Shown: piece after piece, positions 22,806 to 33,503 of the stretch
Layout of the letters: each line of letters begins with the position of its first letter
How positions within the stretch are numbered: position 1 is the stretch's first letter
Assembly: GCA_029582165.1 (NCBI GenBank)
Contig: CM055893.1
Span: 23,039,179-23,103,178 of the forward strand
Direction of reading: 5' to 3'
DNA length: 64,000 nt
Source: Portulaca oleracea
Lineage: Eukaryota > Streptophyta > Magnoliopsida > Caryophyllales > Portulacaceae
The notes under the pieces: model-generated
What the model saw: the letters and a program-made list of their open reading frames with translations, nothing else
Told to the model about the DNA's origin: nothing
Database searches by the model: none
Position numbers and translations under genes: made by a program

Positions 22806-22847
22806 CTTTGTGCAAGAAAACAGACAAGACTGGACCCGAAACCACTC

Positions 22848-23340
22848 ACCAAACCAATCGGTTTGTTGTAGTTCCTCACAGCCTCCACAATCGCAAAGGC
22901 ACGCTTATAAGGGTCGGTACGATCGAACACCTCCGACACGACAAACACGCCGTCGCAACCGAGCTGCATCGCCAGTGCGGCGTTGGCCAGCTAACGATCC
23001 CGCCGGCGGCGAAGTGGACCACCGGAAGCCGGCCTATCTGCTTGGTCTGTGCCACCAGGTCGTACGGTGCTCCGATGGATTCCAAGATTTGGGCCTCGAC
23101 GAAGTGCCCCACCCGGGACTTCTCGATGATGGGAATCGAAACGGCGCGTTTGATCTCCTTGATCAGAGAAAGATCCGTCATCCTCCCGCCGTCTCTGGCG
23201 ATGGAGACGCAGCAAGCTCCGGCGGATTCAACAATCTTAGCCTGCCGGAGATCGAAAACTTCAAAGATTACGCCACCGTGGAGCATCTGGTCAAGGCCGA
23301 CTTTGATGGAGAATGAGGTCTGGGTTGTTGGGTTCTTGTT
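22848..23340 (-). pseudogene. PDX1.2-like (vitamin B6 synthase family) fragment with internal deletion
   Basis: PDX1/SNZ proteins make pyridoxal phosphate with PDX2; PDX1.2 is a non-catalytic relative that joins the complex. Seen here: FSIKVGL near the start, [29 protein letters not shown], then [22 protein letters not shown] and, after a frameshift, [11 protein letters not shown] and [10 protein letters not shown]. Between ILES and APYDLV about 110 residues of the normal barrel are missing, including the stretch around the phosphate and substrate loops. The sequence [17 protein letters not shown] fits PDX1.2 better than catalytic PDX1, since it lacks the usual E-R-V-P-AD segment. There are no introns; plant PDX1 genes usually lack them. 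Non-functional as a synthase. Confidence 0.7.
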
Positions 23341-23550
23341 GGAGTTGATGAATAACAGGACGATGATACCCACAAAATCCTGCCAATCTGGAGGCCTATG
23401 ATCACCATTTGCCAGGACTATAGCCATCAAGGCAGCAGCTTCCATAACCCATGACAATGGGTTCCACATAAAGCCCAAAAACTTGAGAAATTTGCTCTTC
23501 TTTTTCTCTTCCAACTTGTTGGGTCCGAAAATCTGGAGACGATTGGCCCA
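23341..23550 (-). pseudogene. Plasma-membrane H+-ATPase (AHA/PMA) N-terminal exon fragment
   Basis: Exactly 70 codons, preceded by a stop. Motifs [34 protein letters not shown] and [11 protein letters not shown] are diagnostic of the N-terminal region of plant P-type proton pumps, from the end of the cytosolic N-domain through membrane helix 1 into helix 2. The fragment stops at INS, after which the family would continue TISFIEEN. No phosphorylation site, ATP site or other helices are present. At 23340/23341 it fuses in frame to the PDX1.2-like piece. Its start may be an exon boundary, since AG precedes it. The first possible ATG is within GFMWNP. Confidence 0.85.
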
Positions 23551-23814
23551 CTATTACGAGTTCGAGTTCTCGGGATTCTGGGCCGGCGAGAAGGGTGTCT
23601 CAGCTGGTTGGAATGAAGTCATATTTCAGTATCGATGATGATGGCGGGAGGAGGTGGAGTGGCGGAGTTGATGATGGAAGATGATGATGATACCAGATGA
23701 TGATGGAGAAGAAATTGGGAGATGATACCAAATGATGATGATGATGAGATAATAAGAAAATGGGAGGAGGAAGAAGAAGGAAACACCGCAGGAATTACAC
23801 CTGCTCTGATACCA

Positions 23815-24024
23815 TGTTAAGTTTCACCCAATTTGGGGAAACTAAAGAGAGAAGAGGGAGAGAGATTTGAGAAATGATATTATTGATGAATCCCAACTCA
23901 AAGATACAAGGGGGAGAGGTAGGTTATTTATAACCAACCTCCCTAACAAACCAAGAAACAAGATAAAAGAAAACAAAGAAATAAAATTGTGAACAAATTG
24001 GAAATACAAGATTTACTACTAACA
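23815..24024 (-). repeat. Array LTR 6
   Basis: 210 bp; lacks CCT near its right end (CTACTAACA instead of CTACTCCTAACA). Confidence 0.9.
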
Positions 24025-25549
24025 CCCCCTCAAATGGAGGTGTCAAAACTCCAATTTGCCAATGGAAATCTTGAACTTTTAACTCCAATAGCTTCCTCGC
24101 CATCACCACAACTCATGGGTGAAATGGACGTAAACACGGAAAAACTTCGTGGAGTCAAACGAAAAGAAAGAGATCACGAACTTTTCCAGTATGAAATTGT
24201 CTCCGGCGAATACAATGGCCTAATAGAGACTTTCCTGGTTGATCGGACGAGAGAACAAAGAGACGATCACATGGATCAATCATAATCTTTTTTTTTTATG
24301 AGACATTGTGAATGAAAAAAGGAAATCTCCACCAAGAAAATTGACAAATTGCACTCGACCTTTGCTCAAAATGTTCTTGGATTTCACCCGTATTCATATA
24401 CAGAGTGATAGACATGACTTGCAACAGTGGGGTATCCTCCATGCATAACTCCTCAATTGCTTCAGGAGCCACCAAAACTTGTTGAAGATTCAATGTCCTC
24501 AAGCACGAGAATTCTTTGAACCAAAGCGGGATCTAACTCACACGACAGCGACTCAAATGGGTCAACTTTGTGCAAGAAAGCAGACAAGATGGACCGAAAC
24601 CACTCACCAAACCAATCGGTTTGTTGTAGTTCCTCACGCCTCCACAATCGCAAAGGCACGCTTATAAGTCGATGCGATCGAACACCTCCGACACGACAAA
24701 CACGCCGTCGCAGAGCCGCATCGCCGGTCGCGGCGTTGGCGACTAACGATCCGCCGGCGGTGGACCACCGGAAGCCGGCCTATCGCTTGGTGCGTGCCAC
24801 GGTCGTCGCGGTGCTCGATGGATTCCAAGATTTGGGCCTCGACGTGCCCCACCCGGACTTCTCGATGATGGGAATCGAAACGGCGCGTTTGATCTCCTTG
24901 ATCAGAGAAAGATCCGTCATCCTCCCGCCGTCTCTGGCGATGGAGACGCAGCAAGCTCCGGCGGATTCAACAATCTTAGCCTGCCGGAGATCGAAAACTT
25001 CAAAGATTACGCCACCGTGGAGCATCCGGTCAAGGCCGACTTTGATGGAGAATGAGGTGCAGGTTGTTGGGTTCTTGTTGGAGTTGATGAATAACAGACG
25101 ATGATACCTACAAAATCCCGCCAACTGGAGGCCTATGATCACCATTTTCAGACTATAGCCATCAAGGCAAGCTTCCATAACCCATGACAATGGGTTCCAC
25201 ATAAAGCCCAAAAACTTGAGAAATTTGCTCTTCTTTTTCTCTTCCAACTTGTTGGGTCCGAAAATCTGGAGACGATTGGCCCACTATTACGAGTTCGAGT
25301 TCTCGGGATTCTGGGCCGGCGAGAAGGGTGTCTCAGCTGGTTGGAATGAAGTCATATTTCAGTATCGATGATGATGGCGGGAGGAGGTGGAGTGGCGGAG
25401 TTGATGATGGAAGATGATGATGATACCAGATGATGATGGAGAAGAAATTGGGAGATGATACCAAATGATGATGATGATGAGATAATAAGAAAATGGGAGG
25501 AGGAAGAAGAAGGAAACACACCCCAGGAATTACACCTGCTCTGATACCA
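24025..25549 (-). mobile_element. Array internal region 6
   Basis: F-box/LRR piece about 24363-24560, PDX1.2-like piece about 24598-25079, H+-ATPase piece 25080-25283. Small deletions crowd 24025-24200, 24335-24380, 24525-24860 and 25060-25180, whereas 24870-25060 and 25190-25549 match the other units closely. The polypurine tract has lost one base. Confidence 0.85.
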
Positions 25550-25762
25550 TGTTAAGTTTCACCCAATTTGGGGAAACTAAAGAGAGAAGAGGGAGAGAGA
25601 TTTGAGAAATGATATTATTGATGAATCCCAACTCAAAGATACAAGGGGGAGAGGTAGGTTATTTATAACCAACCTCCCTAACAAACCAAGAAACAAGATA
25701 AAAGAAAACAAAGAAATAAAATTGTGAACAAATTGGAAATACAAGATTTACTACTCCTAACA
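25550..25762 (-). repeat. Array LTR 7 (5'-most for the - strand)
   Basis: 213 bp, TGTTA...TAACA, followed by the right target duplication. Confidence 0.9.
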
Positions 25763-25767
25763 AATTT
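25763..25767. repeat. Target site duplication, right copy (AATTT)
   Basis: Matches 14961-14965. Confidence 0.85.
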
Positions 25768-27300
25768 TGCATTAATCAAATTATATGCTCAAGAAAAATA
25801 GTAGTAGGTAAAGCAGAGCAGGGAAAGGAATGCCTTCCAATGATGTGCAATTGTACCAAGATTCATCATCTCTTGATATGAATCATGAATGGGGCAATGC
25901 TTTTGAATATGATAAATTTGGGTATGGATTGGAGGATATATATGAGTTACATATAAAAACAAGGTGAGCATTTAACCAATTATTCAAGAAATCCAGAATT
26001 TAGGTAACATCAACTCAATTTTAAAACAAACTTATTCAAGATTCAGCATACCAATAACTCAGATAATGCATCAATCAAACGATCATACTTAGAAAATGAA
26101 CCTAGAGATCTGCATTTAAAAGGGATTAATAGCTTAGTTAGAACATTATAACAATTTCCATATGTATTTGAAGGTACATGCAGATGAGAATAGTTGGACA
26201 GATACAATACAACACAGATGGAATTTTCGCCATGTCGATTCTAGGCAATTAACCCGAAAGAACAACTGCAATCAAGCAAACTGACCTCAGACCAAAATGA
26301 CAATAGAAATCTGTATATAGGACTATAAATTTTTTACAGATGACATTAGTGACTTATCTACTATTCATTGGAACAGTATCCTAGTTCACTGTTCATTAGA
26401 ACAGTAAATCTGAATAGTAAACTAAGGTTTTCACTCTTTAAGTATAGTGATATAGCTTAATAAATGATGAATAAGATGAGTTAGAGGGAGTATTACACTA
26501 GTTACAACCACCCATTAGTATATTTGTCTCGTGCAAGGAAAATTTTCCAAACATTCAACAATTTCAGACACAAAATGCAGGAACATTAGACATATAATTT
26601 CTTCAGTTTGCTGTACGAAACTCCAAAATAAAGCCTAGTTATATTTGATTAATACTCTGGTTCACATTAGTCAATAGTTAATAGTACCTTGTGCTTTCGA
26701 AGTGCCACTTTTTACTGCCCATGTTTACAAGTACAATATAGGAGTTTACTACATGAAATAGATTCATTTATTTGATACGTAGCCAAAGTTTTGATCTTAT
26801 CACACGAAATTAGTTATAATTCAGCTACAGCCAGACATAATCCCCCCAAAAAAAGTCCCATAAAAAATTGACAGCAAAAGCAAAGCGTATACATGATTAA
26901 GCACAACATGAATTTTTGCAGCTATGTTAGGAAGACATGAATTCTTTCAAGAAACTCTAAATTCTAGGAAGCCTTTTTTTTAGCCATGTATGTGAGACAT
27001 GAATCCCGAATGCCTTAAACAGAACTAAAAAAACCCTGCAACTTAGGGTCCGTTTGGACCTAAGAAAACATGATGGAAAAAAAATCACGTGAAAAAAAAA
27101 TTAGGAGGAAAAAATTTTTGGGGTAAAGTAAATTTCTTTCTTTTGTTTGATTTAAGTAAAATTTTGAAGGAAAAAAATTGATTTTCTATTCAACTTTCTT
27201 TTCCTTGTTTGGTTTGAGGAAAAATACATGGAAAAATAAAATTTGCATGAACCTTAACAGCATTAGAGTGTTGTAAATTAGCAATAATCATAGCAGGAAA
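25768..27300. other. AT-rich spacer
   Basis: No recognised gene. It contains a segment near 26330-26470 with repeated TTCATT.GAACAGTA motifs of the kind seen in dispersed plant repeats. At 27044 there is a TAGGGTCCGTTTGG motif that recalls hAT-type MITE ends, but no matching right end was found. No RNA gene seen. Confidence 0.35.
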
Positions 27301-27304
27301 GATC

Positions 27305-27445
27305 TCACTTGAAAAGGATGAACGAGAGAAAAGGACACCGTGGCGTGGTAAACCCACTGTCCTGAAAGTGATTTCGCCTGAGCACAGATGCAAACTCTCC
27401 AATGGCGGCCACTCCCGAGATTACAGTGCAGTTAATTTTGTGCAT
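27305..27445 (-). CDS. Small ORF or 5' exon of an unidentified gene
   Basis: 46 codons from ATG at 27445 (MHKINCTVISGVAA...) on the - strand. A TATA-like CTATTTAAAC lies about 120 bp upstream (near 27560), and a possible splice donor AA|GTGAGA falls at the end of the frame. Base composition here is less AT-rich than around it. I do not recognise the protein and found no further exon to the left before the array. It could be a host-gene first exon or chance. Confidence 0.2.
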   Translation of the reverse strand: MHKINCTVISGVAAIGEFASVLRRNHFQDSGFTTPRCPFLSFILFK

Positions 27446-27959
27446 TCTCCATTAACCAGTTGGAGTGAACGAGTAATTGCCCAAAATTTTTAAGAGAAAC
27501 AGAGAAGAGATGAATAAAATCAGATAGAGTTTTCTGTGTTGAACAAGAAAGGAAGAGAAGGTTTAAATAGAAGAAGGAGGAAAACAAGAGAGCAAGCCTT
27601 GGAAATTGCAGTGTTGAAGACTGCAAAAAATCAAGCATTGAGACCCCAACAATCAGTCCCAAGCTCCAAAGCTCTCGAAAACACGCGCAATAAATTAACC
27701 CATCAAAAACCGAGACAGAAAATTAAAACTGTTTAAAAAGTGACCAAACCAACCCGAGCCCAACCGACCGGACGGACGGACGGCGGCGGCGGCGCGCGCG
27801 TGCGCGTGGACCACCAAGTCCACCCTTATCTCACTTAGTTCAAATAGCTTTGGAGAACTCTACTATTTAAAGTAGAACAATTCTCACTTTTCTACCAATG
27901 TGGGACACCAACTTGTTCCCAACAAAACTTAACTTTGAGACTTAAAATCCAACATAGAG
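27446..27959. other. Spacer with GC-rich simple repeats
   Basis: No gene seen. GGACGGACGGACGGCGGCGGCGGCGC-type simple sequence at 27768-27800. Near 27880-27950 there is a short stretch resembling TRIM LTRs (ACCAATGTGGGACACCAACTTGTTCCCAACA), probably a remnant. Confidence 0.35.
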
Positions 27960-28144
27960 TAGTTAGAGCCGTATCATTAATAAGTTAGAAGAGGTTTGGA
28001 TTAGCTTAGAATTAGATTAGAAATAGTGTTAGATTAGGGTGAGATTAGGGATTAATAAGAGTTGCTAACCTAAACTGATCAGTAAACACAAACACAGCAC
28101 CCGCACCCTTGCCTTCCTCCCTCTTCACCTCTCCTTATTCTCTT

Positions 28145-28147
<3 letters not shown>

Positions 28148-28181
<34 letters not shown>
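28148..28181. repeat. (CT)n microsatellite
   Basis: About 17 uninterrupted CT units inside the long LTR-like sequence. Confidence 0.9.
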
Positions 28182-28184
<3 letters not shown>

Positions 28185-30287
28185 GTCCCCCTTCAGTCAG
28201 CCACTGCTGCTGCCGCTGGTCTTTTCCTTTCTTTTTCCCTTCTCCCGCTGCTCTGTTTTCGTACCCCGTCTCGATACGATTGTTGCTGCCGCGGCGCCAC
28301 CATTGCACCACCGTTGCCACCGCTGCCACCTCACCAACGCCAGTAACTGCTGCCGGACCACCCTCGCCGCCCAGATCGCCGCAACAGTTAGACGTGAGGA
28401 GACCACTGCCGCTGGCCTGCTGCCGCTGCTGCTGTTTCGTCCACCATCGCAACTCCTCCCAACGTACGCCCTGCCGCTCCGATGTTACCAGAAACCCCGA
28501 CGCCGACCACCCAGTCGCCGCCTACCTGGCCACCTTTGCCTGCCTGCCCTAACGCCAGCCTGACCGTCGATCCACCCTTTACGTAAACTTTATGTCTTTT
28601 GTTTCTTTGATTCTTGGTTCTTGATTGTGATGTGCGTATGTCTTGAACCTGATTGATTTAGCTAAGTAGGAACCCTCATGCGTTTGTTTTTACTATAATT
28701 ATGATGGTAGTTTTAGGTTTTTACGTGTTCGTTGAGTAAAATAGTATTCTTTTGCTTTCTTTTATATAAATAACTATGACTCTAGTTGGAGTTTTATGTG
28801 TTAATATATGATTATTATTGTTTGTAAATCATGTTAGGGTCTTGTTAGTATTATTTTATGCATGCATTAGGGTGAGTTTAAATTTTTAAATTTAAATTCA
28901 TTGTTTACAATTGAGTAATGATGTATGTTGTGGTCTTAAGTAAGGTTGATTAAAGTTTTGAAAAATATTTTATGTTTATCGATCAAAATTGTGACGTATA
29001 GTTTATTATGTACTACTTCAATTAAAATATTAGTTTATATTTATTACTATGTTATAATTCTTAAAAAGAGTTTTTAAAATCTTTCCTACTGTTTTACAAT
29101 TTTTTTAATGTTTATGTATATTAAAATTTCGAACATTACGTATTTACATTACTATTATGCAACTATTACATATTTATATTATTATTACATTATTATCAAG
29201 TTCTTTTCCTAGAAAAGTTTAAATTTTTAGTTATAAATGGTTGCTTTTAGACCTTAGTTGGATTAGGGTAGAAACGTAACCTTAGCCACTGTTTTAGGAC
29301 CAGGTTAGGACCCCATGATCGAATGGTGAGAGCTAAAACTGAAATTATCGACTATATGGGAACCGGGAATGGGACAGCTTGGATAGGGTGTAATGAAGGG
29401 GTCACCGTAAACCGTATAGTCGTCCTTTAGCCTAACCGTTTGAACTGGAAGTCCACTAAGATGTTAGATTTCATAGAAATTTTGCGGATGGCACTTTGGA
29501 GTTGTTTAAGTCGAGTTATATCCCAAATACCAAACCTACGTTAGATCTGGACAATTTGAATTGATGACTATTTTCGAAGACCTTAGAGTGTGTTTTTAGT
29601 CTCGAGTGCAACATAAGAGTTTTAGTGGACATCCCGAGGTTTCCGGAAAAGCCCAAAACCAGACCCACAGGATGTCAGGAAGTCAAGTTATTACCCTTTT
29701 TATGTGAGTGGTGTAATTTGTCTTGTTGGTATTACTTATTAATGAATGTGTTGTTGTGTGAAAAGGTTGATTGGCTTTTAATATGTGATTATTTGGAATA
29801 TGTTGAGTAATTCAAGGTGTAAATTCAAGAATGATGGGAACCTTATAGTGTTCCTAGGGGATGGTTAAGTAGAAGGTAGTTAATACTAACTTCGAAGGGC
29901 GCGCTTTTATTAGACAAATTATTTTATTTTAGGCTCAAGCTAGTTCGCGTCGTTAATGAGCTCACGTGTTCGTTAGTTGCAGTGAAGTGAAGCTAATTAG
30001 GTAATGTTTATGCCCTAATCCCTACTAGGATGCACTTTAAGTGTTTTTAATGTTTTCTAACCTGTTTTGGAATTCACACCACGAAGGGGACTTTCTGTGG
30101 AAAATATGACCATCTGTTTTGGATAATTGTTGTGATTGTGATCCATGAGTTGAGAAATTTAGATGGTCTTTTATGAGTAGTTTTGATACTGTTCTTGATA
30201 ACATGGGTTGGGTTGACTTCATAATTGTGAGCTGAGTTTTACATAAGATACTAATAATTCAAAGTGAAACCATAAACAGGTTTGATT

Positions 30288-30560
30288 AATGCATGTGGTA
30301 GGCGAACTCTTTAATGCCTGTGGTAGGCGGACTCTTTGATGCTTGTGGTAGGCGAACTCTATGATACCTGTGGTAGACAAATTCTTGGATGGTGCCTTTG
30401 GTGGGCAAATGTTTTTGTGGGTGATAATCTCGAGACCAAGATTTGGTATCCTGCAGGGTTATGTGTCAGGAGATCAGGGTGTGTTCCATGATATAGGATA
30501 GATGATATTTTTGATGCCTTTGGTAGGCAAATGGTTTGATGCTTTTGGTAGGAGATGTTA
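30288..30560. repeat. Short tandem repeat, about 26 bp
   Basis: Four to five imperfect copies of GATGCCTGTGGTAGGCGAACTCTT at 30288-30410 and two more at 30507-30560, separated by about 100 bp of unrelated sequence. Confidence 0.65.
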
Positions 30561-31048
30561 CTATAAGGGATTCGGTATCCCGCCCGCATAATAAAAGATG
30601 GATTGGTTGGGCTGAGGAAAACAATTATAAGAGTTAAAGGTTTGTGAAATAGTTTGATTTGTCCCCTCTCCCTTAAATGAGTTGAAATGAATTTGAATTG
30701 TTTTTAACGGTTAGGGGTTGACATAAATGAGTTTTCCCCCTCATTCTTATAATGTTTTGTTTTCAGGTGAAGGTATGTATGCTGGGAATGGCAATTAGAA
30801 GTGAGGACGACATGATTAGAAGTTGTTATTTATATTGCGTTCTTTTCTGAAAGACTTGAAGTTAGTGTTGAGTTTCATTTCTAAGTTTGAGTTTGTTAGT
30901 TGGTTTACTGTTGTCAAACAGTTGTAGTTTTTCCTTCTCGCCTTGTATTCCTTCGGGGATATGGCAGTGAGGCCCAAATAAAGTTTGAGACTTCCGCTGA
31001 GTTTTCCGTTAATGCTAGTTTGACTTTGACTTATTCATAATTGAATTT

Positions 31049-31893
31049 TCGGGGCGTTTCAAGAACGGTGTAAAGCTTCGGGCCTATGATAATTCTCCTT
31101 GGAAGTCAGTTGGGTCTAGAATTCTACCTATCACTATGGACCGCCTCACTCAGAACATTGAGTTTGTAGTATTAGACATCCCGGATTCCTTCAAACTGCT
31201 CTTAGGAAGGCCATGGCTCCACGAGTGCAACGCCATAGCATCCACTTTGCACCAGAAAGTGAAGATGATGGTCCAAGGCCAAGTGATCACAATATCAGGA
31301 GAACCCATCAATGTTGTATTCACTCCTAAGCAACCAACCCTGGAGGTGTAGCACAGTTCCACAGATGAAGAATTGCATAACTTCGAAGTGGGGAACTTTC
31401 CCGGGATGCAACTAGGGAACAACCCAAAGAATAAGATTCCCCCTGTGATGAAACCTTCAAGAAAAAGGGGAGATTCGGCTTAGGATATAAGCCAACTGAC
31501 AAAGAGGTCAAACTCGCAAAGATGGCCATTGCTGAGCAAAAGAGGATGGACAATCCTCCATCACAATACCAAGTGAAACCCTATCCTCTCACGCTGAAAG
31601 GGCAATTTGTCAAGGAAGGGGACGACTTCCCTTACTATGGTTTCATAGAACCAATCTACCTAAAAGGTCAGGGGGTATAGGTGGCCAGACTGGAGATTTT
31701 TAGGGACTACTCCAGTGACATGGCTACTATCTATTTTCATCCCCGCTCAGGACAAACAACCACCATTAGAATGGACTCACCTCGTTGGAAGGGGCATATT
31801 CGACATGCTGTTTGGACAAGAGACTGCATAAGAGGAGTCTGAGGCTGACGCTGTCATCGCTGAACTGTCCCCATGGTTTAATCCAAGTCTTAT
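31049..31893 (+). pseudogene. Retropepsin-like gag-protease remnant (Tat type)
   Basis: The frame at 31136-31351 and its upstream extension contain VVLDIPDSFKLLLGRPWLH followed by TLHQKVKMMVQGQ, a conserved region of Tat-type aspartic proteases near the second half of the domain. After a stop and frameshift comes RFGLGYKPTDKE, also typical of the region downstream of protease. Stops and shifts follow to 31893. There is no RT. It is bounded on the left by the chromovirus-like LTR and on the right by a Tat LTR, so it is a scrap between insertions. Confidence 0.6.
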
Positions 31894-33422
31894 TGTGGGA
31901 CCCGGAAAATCCCCGTTTAAGAAATTGTTTCGGATGCGCTACTTAATGATCGGGAGCCGAATAAGGTTGCTTAATCCTTAAATAAGGATATTTTTATTTA
32001 ATGAAATTCATTTTCGAGAAGAGACTTTTATTTATTTGATAATCAATTTTTATTATTCACATGTTTGAAATTACATCAAATTAATTTACAAATAATCTTA
32101 CATAAAATCTGATTCAAATCCGGGTCACTGCCCAACAGAGAATGCTTAGAAAATTCAAAGGCCATGTGTCCTTTAATAATTCTTATGGTATTTTCTCTTG
32201 AGTTGACTCCGGATCGGAACATAGAATTATGTAAATTATTTTATAAATTCTTTCGACGTAATAAACATTCACGTTAAATAATAAAAAGAGATTATACAAA
32301 AAAAAAAGAAAGAGTCGCCAGCCGATTTAAGGAAACCGAAAAACCATAAAATAATAAAAAAATGACTCCGGTCTACGAACCCGAATTCTATGTTCGAGGG
32401 CAAGGTTACGAATTTGAGAATTAAAATAATTCTCGAATCCGCCTGTTAGAAAACAGACTCTACTAAAATCAAACTTGAAATGAAATTGAGCGGGGAGAAT
32501 TTTTAACAAATTTCACGAAGTTATTATTTGAACATATGAAATAAAAAATATGATGGTTTTACTAAATGAACGTACAATAACACGTTTACATAAAAGAAAC
32601 TACATAATGGAAACTTAAAGAATGAACGAACCTCACTTAAAACTTCGAATGATGAATGGAAGATCGAACTCCTTATGATGAACCCTTGCGTGCTTTGATA
32701 ATGGCTTGGGATGAAGGTTATTTGGTTGGAGATGTGGTTTATGGTTGGTGTGATGATTATAGGGATGACGCTTATGGATGATGATTATAGATGATGAAAA
32801 GGAATTTTGTGAGTATGATATAATAAGAGTAGAGAAATGGGGAGGATAATGGTGTAGGATGGTGATTATGGAGAGAGTAGAAGGTGATAAGATGGGCATT
32901 TTTTATGATGGTAATTGATGAAATGAGTGTGGATGAGAGGGGGTATTTATAGTTGAAGGGTGAGGTGGTGAGGATGGAAGGTGAGGGACATGATCCCATG
33001 GATCATGCCCTCCATGCCAATAGCAAGCCCCAGCGGCCTTGCTCAAGTCAACGGTCAAAAAGGCAACCGATGGTGATCATTGGATTGTATGGAAAAGAAG
33101 GGAAAATTATGGCGCGAAGATCATATTTGAAGAGGAAGGCCACTGAGCCTTTGATTTTCCCTCACATGGATTGCCACGCTGGCGGTCAATCCTGGTCCAT
33201 GTGATTGAGGAAGGCCGCCGGGCCTTCCTTTTTTCACGGGCTGGGGCGCCTGTTCTTGGACTGGATGGAGGCCGCTGAGCCTTCCTTTTTTTTCTGTGGG
33301 CTTTTTTTGGCGCAGCTGTGATTGTTTTGAAAACGAGCAAGGCCTAGTGGCCTTCTTATTTACTGTGATTAAAGCCCAATTTTCCCGAGTGAAATTTATG
33401 GGTGCAAAATTTAGTGTCTACA
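31894..33422 (-). repeat. Tat element T3 LTR
   Basis: Starts on the - strand at 33422 with TGTAGACACTAAATTTTGC and ends near 31894. It is homologous to the T1 LTR in the same order. TATA box on the - strand at 32944-32951. The right flank (- strand upstream) is purine-rich (AAAGTGGGGCC) and leads into minisatellites, so this is the 3' LTR of an element whose body lay to the right. Its U3 palindromes have AAGGCC/GGCCTT arms (about 33029, 33136, 33208, 33267, 33342). Confidence 0.75.
33029..33362. repeat. AAGGCC..GGCCTT palindromes in T3 U3
   Basis: Five degenerate copies, for example GGAAGGCCGCCGGGCCTTCC at about 33210. They occupy the position of the AAAACCC/GGGTTTT family in T1. Confidence 0.6.
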
Positions 33423-33503
33423 AAGAGGCCCCACTTTGATCGAGTACGAATAGGACGAAGGTCAAAGTAGCCTAAGATGTTGATCGCTTGACGTCTGACT
33501 AGG

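Larger units (their letters stand above)
22246..23814 (-). mobile_element. Array internal region 5 (best preserved captured frames)
   Basis: F-box/LRR piece 22602-22805, PDX1.2-like piece 22848-23340, H+-ATPase piece 23341-23550, leader about 23551-23802, primer site 23803-23814. The longest chimeric frame of the array (212 codons, 22876-23514) lies here. A few bases are missing near 22262-22275, close to the polypurine tract. Confidence 0.85.
14966..25762 (-). mobile_element. Tandem array of a gene-capturing TRIM-like LTR element (7 LTRs, 6 internal regions)
   Basis: The array alternates LTRs of 210-213 bp with internal regions of 1.52-1.57 kb, all on the - strand, giving units of 1.73-1.78 kb. 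LTRs begin TGTTA and end TAACA. Each internal region starts with a primer site for initiator tRNA-Met (TGGTATCAGAGC) and ends with a polypurine tract (TTTGAGGGGGG), so this is an LTR retrotransposon, not a DNA transposon. It encodes no gag or pol. In - strand order the internal region holds a CAT-rich leader, an exon piece of a plasma-membrane H+-ATPase, a PDX1.2-like piece, an F-box/LRR (FBD-type) piece and an unidentified segment. One target duplication (AATTT) flanks the whole array, and the outermost LTRs differ by one base, so the insertion is young and was amplified in place or arrived as a multimer. Confidence 0.9.
27960..31048 (+). repeat. Long LTR-like sequence, probably Ty3/gypsy (chromovirus-like)
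   Basis: About 3 kb ending TTTTCGGGGCGTTTCA at 31048, the kind of end (…GGGGTGTTACA) seen in Tekay/Del-type LTRs. It has a (CT)n run at 28148-28181, a GC-rich trinucleotide-biased stretch to 28560, a long AT-rich middle, a tandem repeat at 30288-30560 and an intron-acceptor-like TTTTCAGGTGAAGG at about 30760. No coding domain is present; the open frames at 28109-28563 are low-complexity. The left end is not definable. Either a solo or a truncated LTR. Confidence 0.4.

Noticed and set aside
23341..23550. A functional plasma-membrane H+-ATPase gene
   Set aside because: Only 70 codons of the N-terminal region are present, with no phosphorylation or nucleotide-binding domain and no ATG at the start.
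14966..25762. Pack-MULE or Helitron as the vehicle for the captured genes
   Set aside because: Direct LTRs with TG..CA ends, a tRNA-iMet primer site, a polypurine tract and a 5-bp duplication define an LTR element.
14966..25762. CRISPR-like or satellite array
   Set aside because: Units of about 1.75 kb with LTR and internal structure are neither short spaced repeats nor a simple satellite.
27044..27240. hAT-type MITE suggested by TAGGGTCCGTTTGG
   Set aside because: No matching inverted end or 8-bp duplication could be found; kept only as a remark on the spacer.
28109..28563. Open frames of about 126-147 codons in two + strand frames
   Set aside because: They run through a CT microsatellite and CCG/CTG-biased low-complexity DNA inside an LTR-like sequence. 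Overlapping open frames on both strands indicate composition, not coding.
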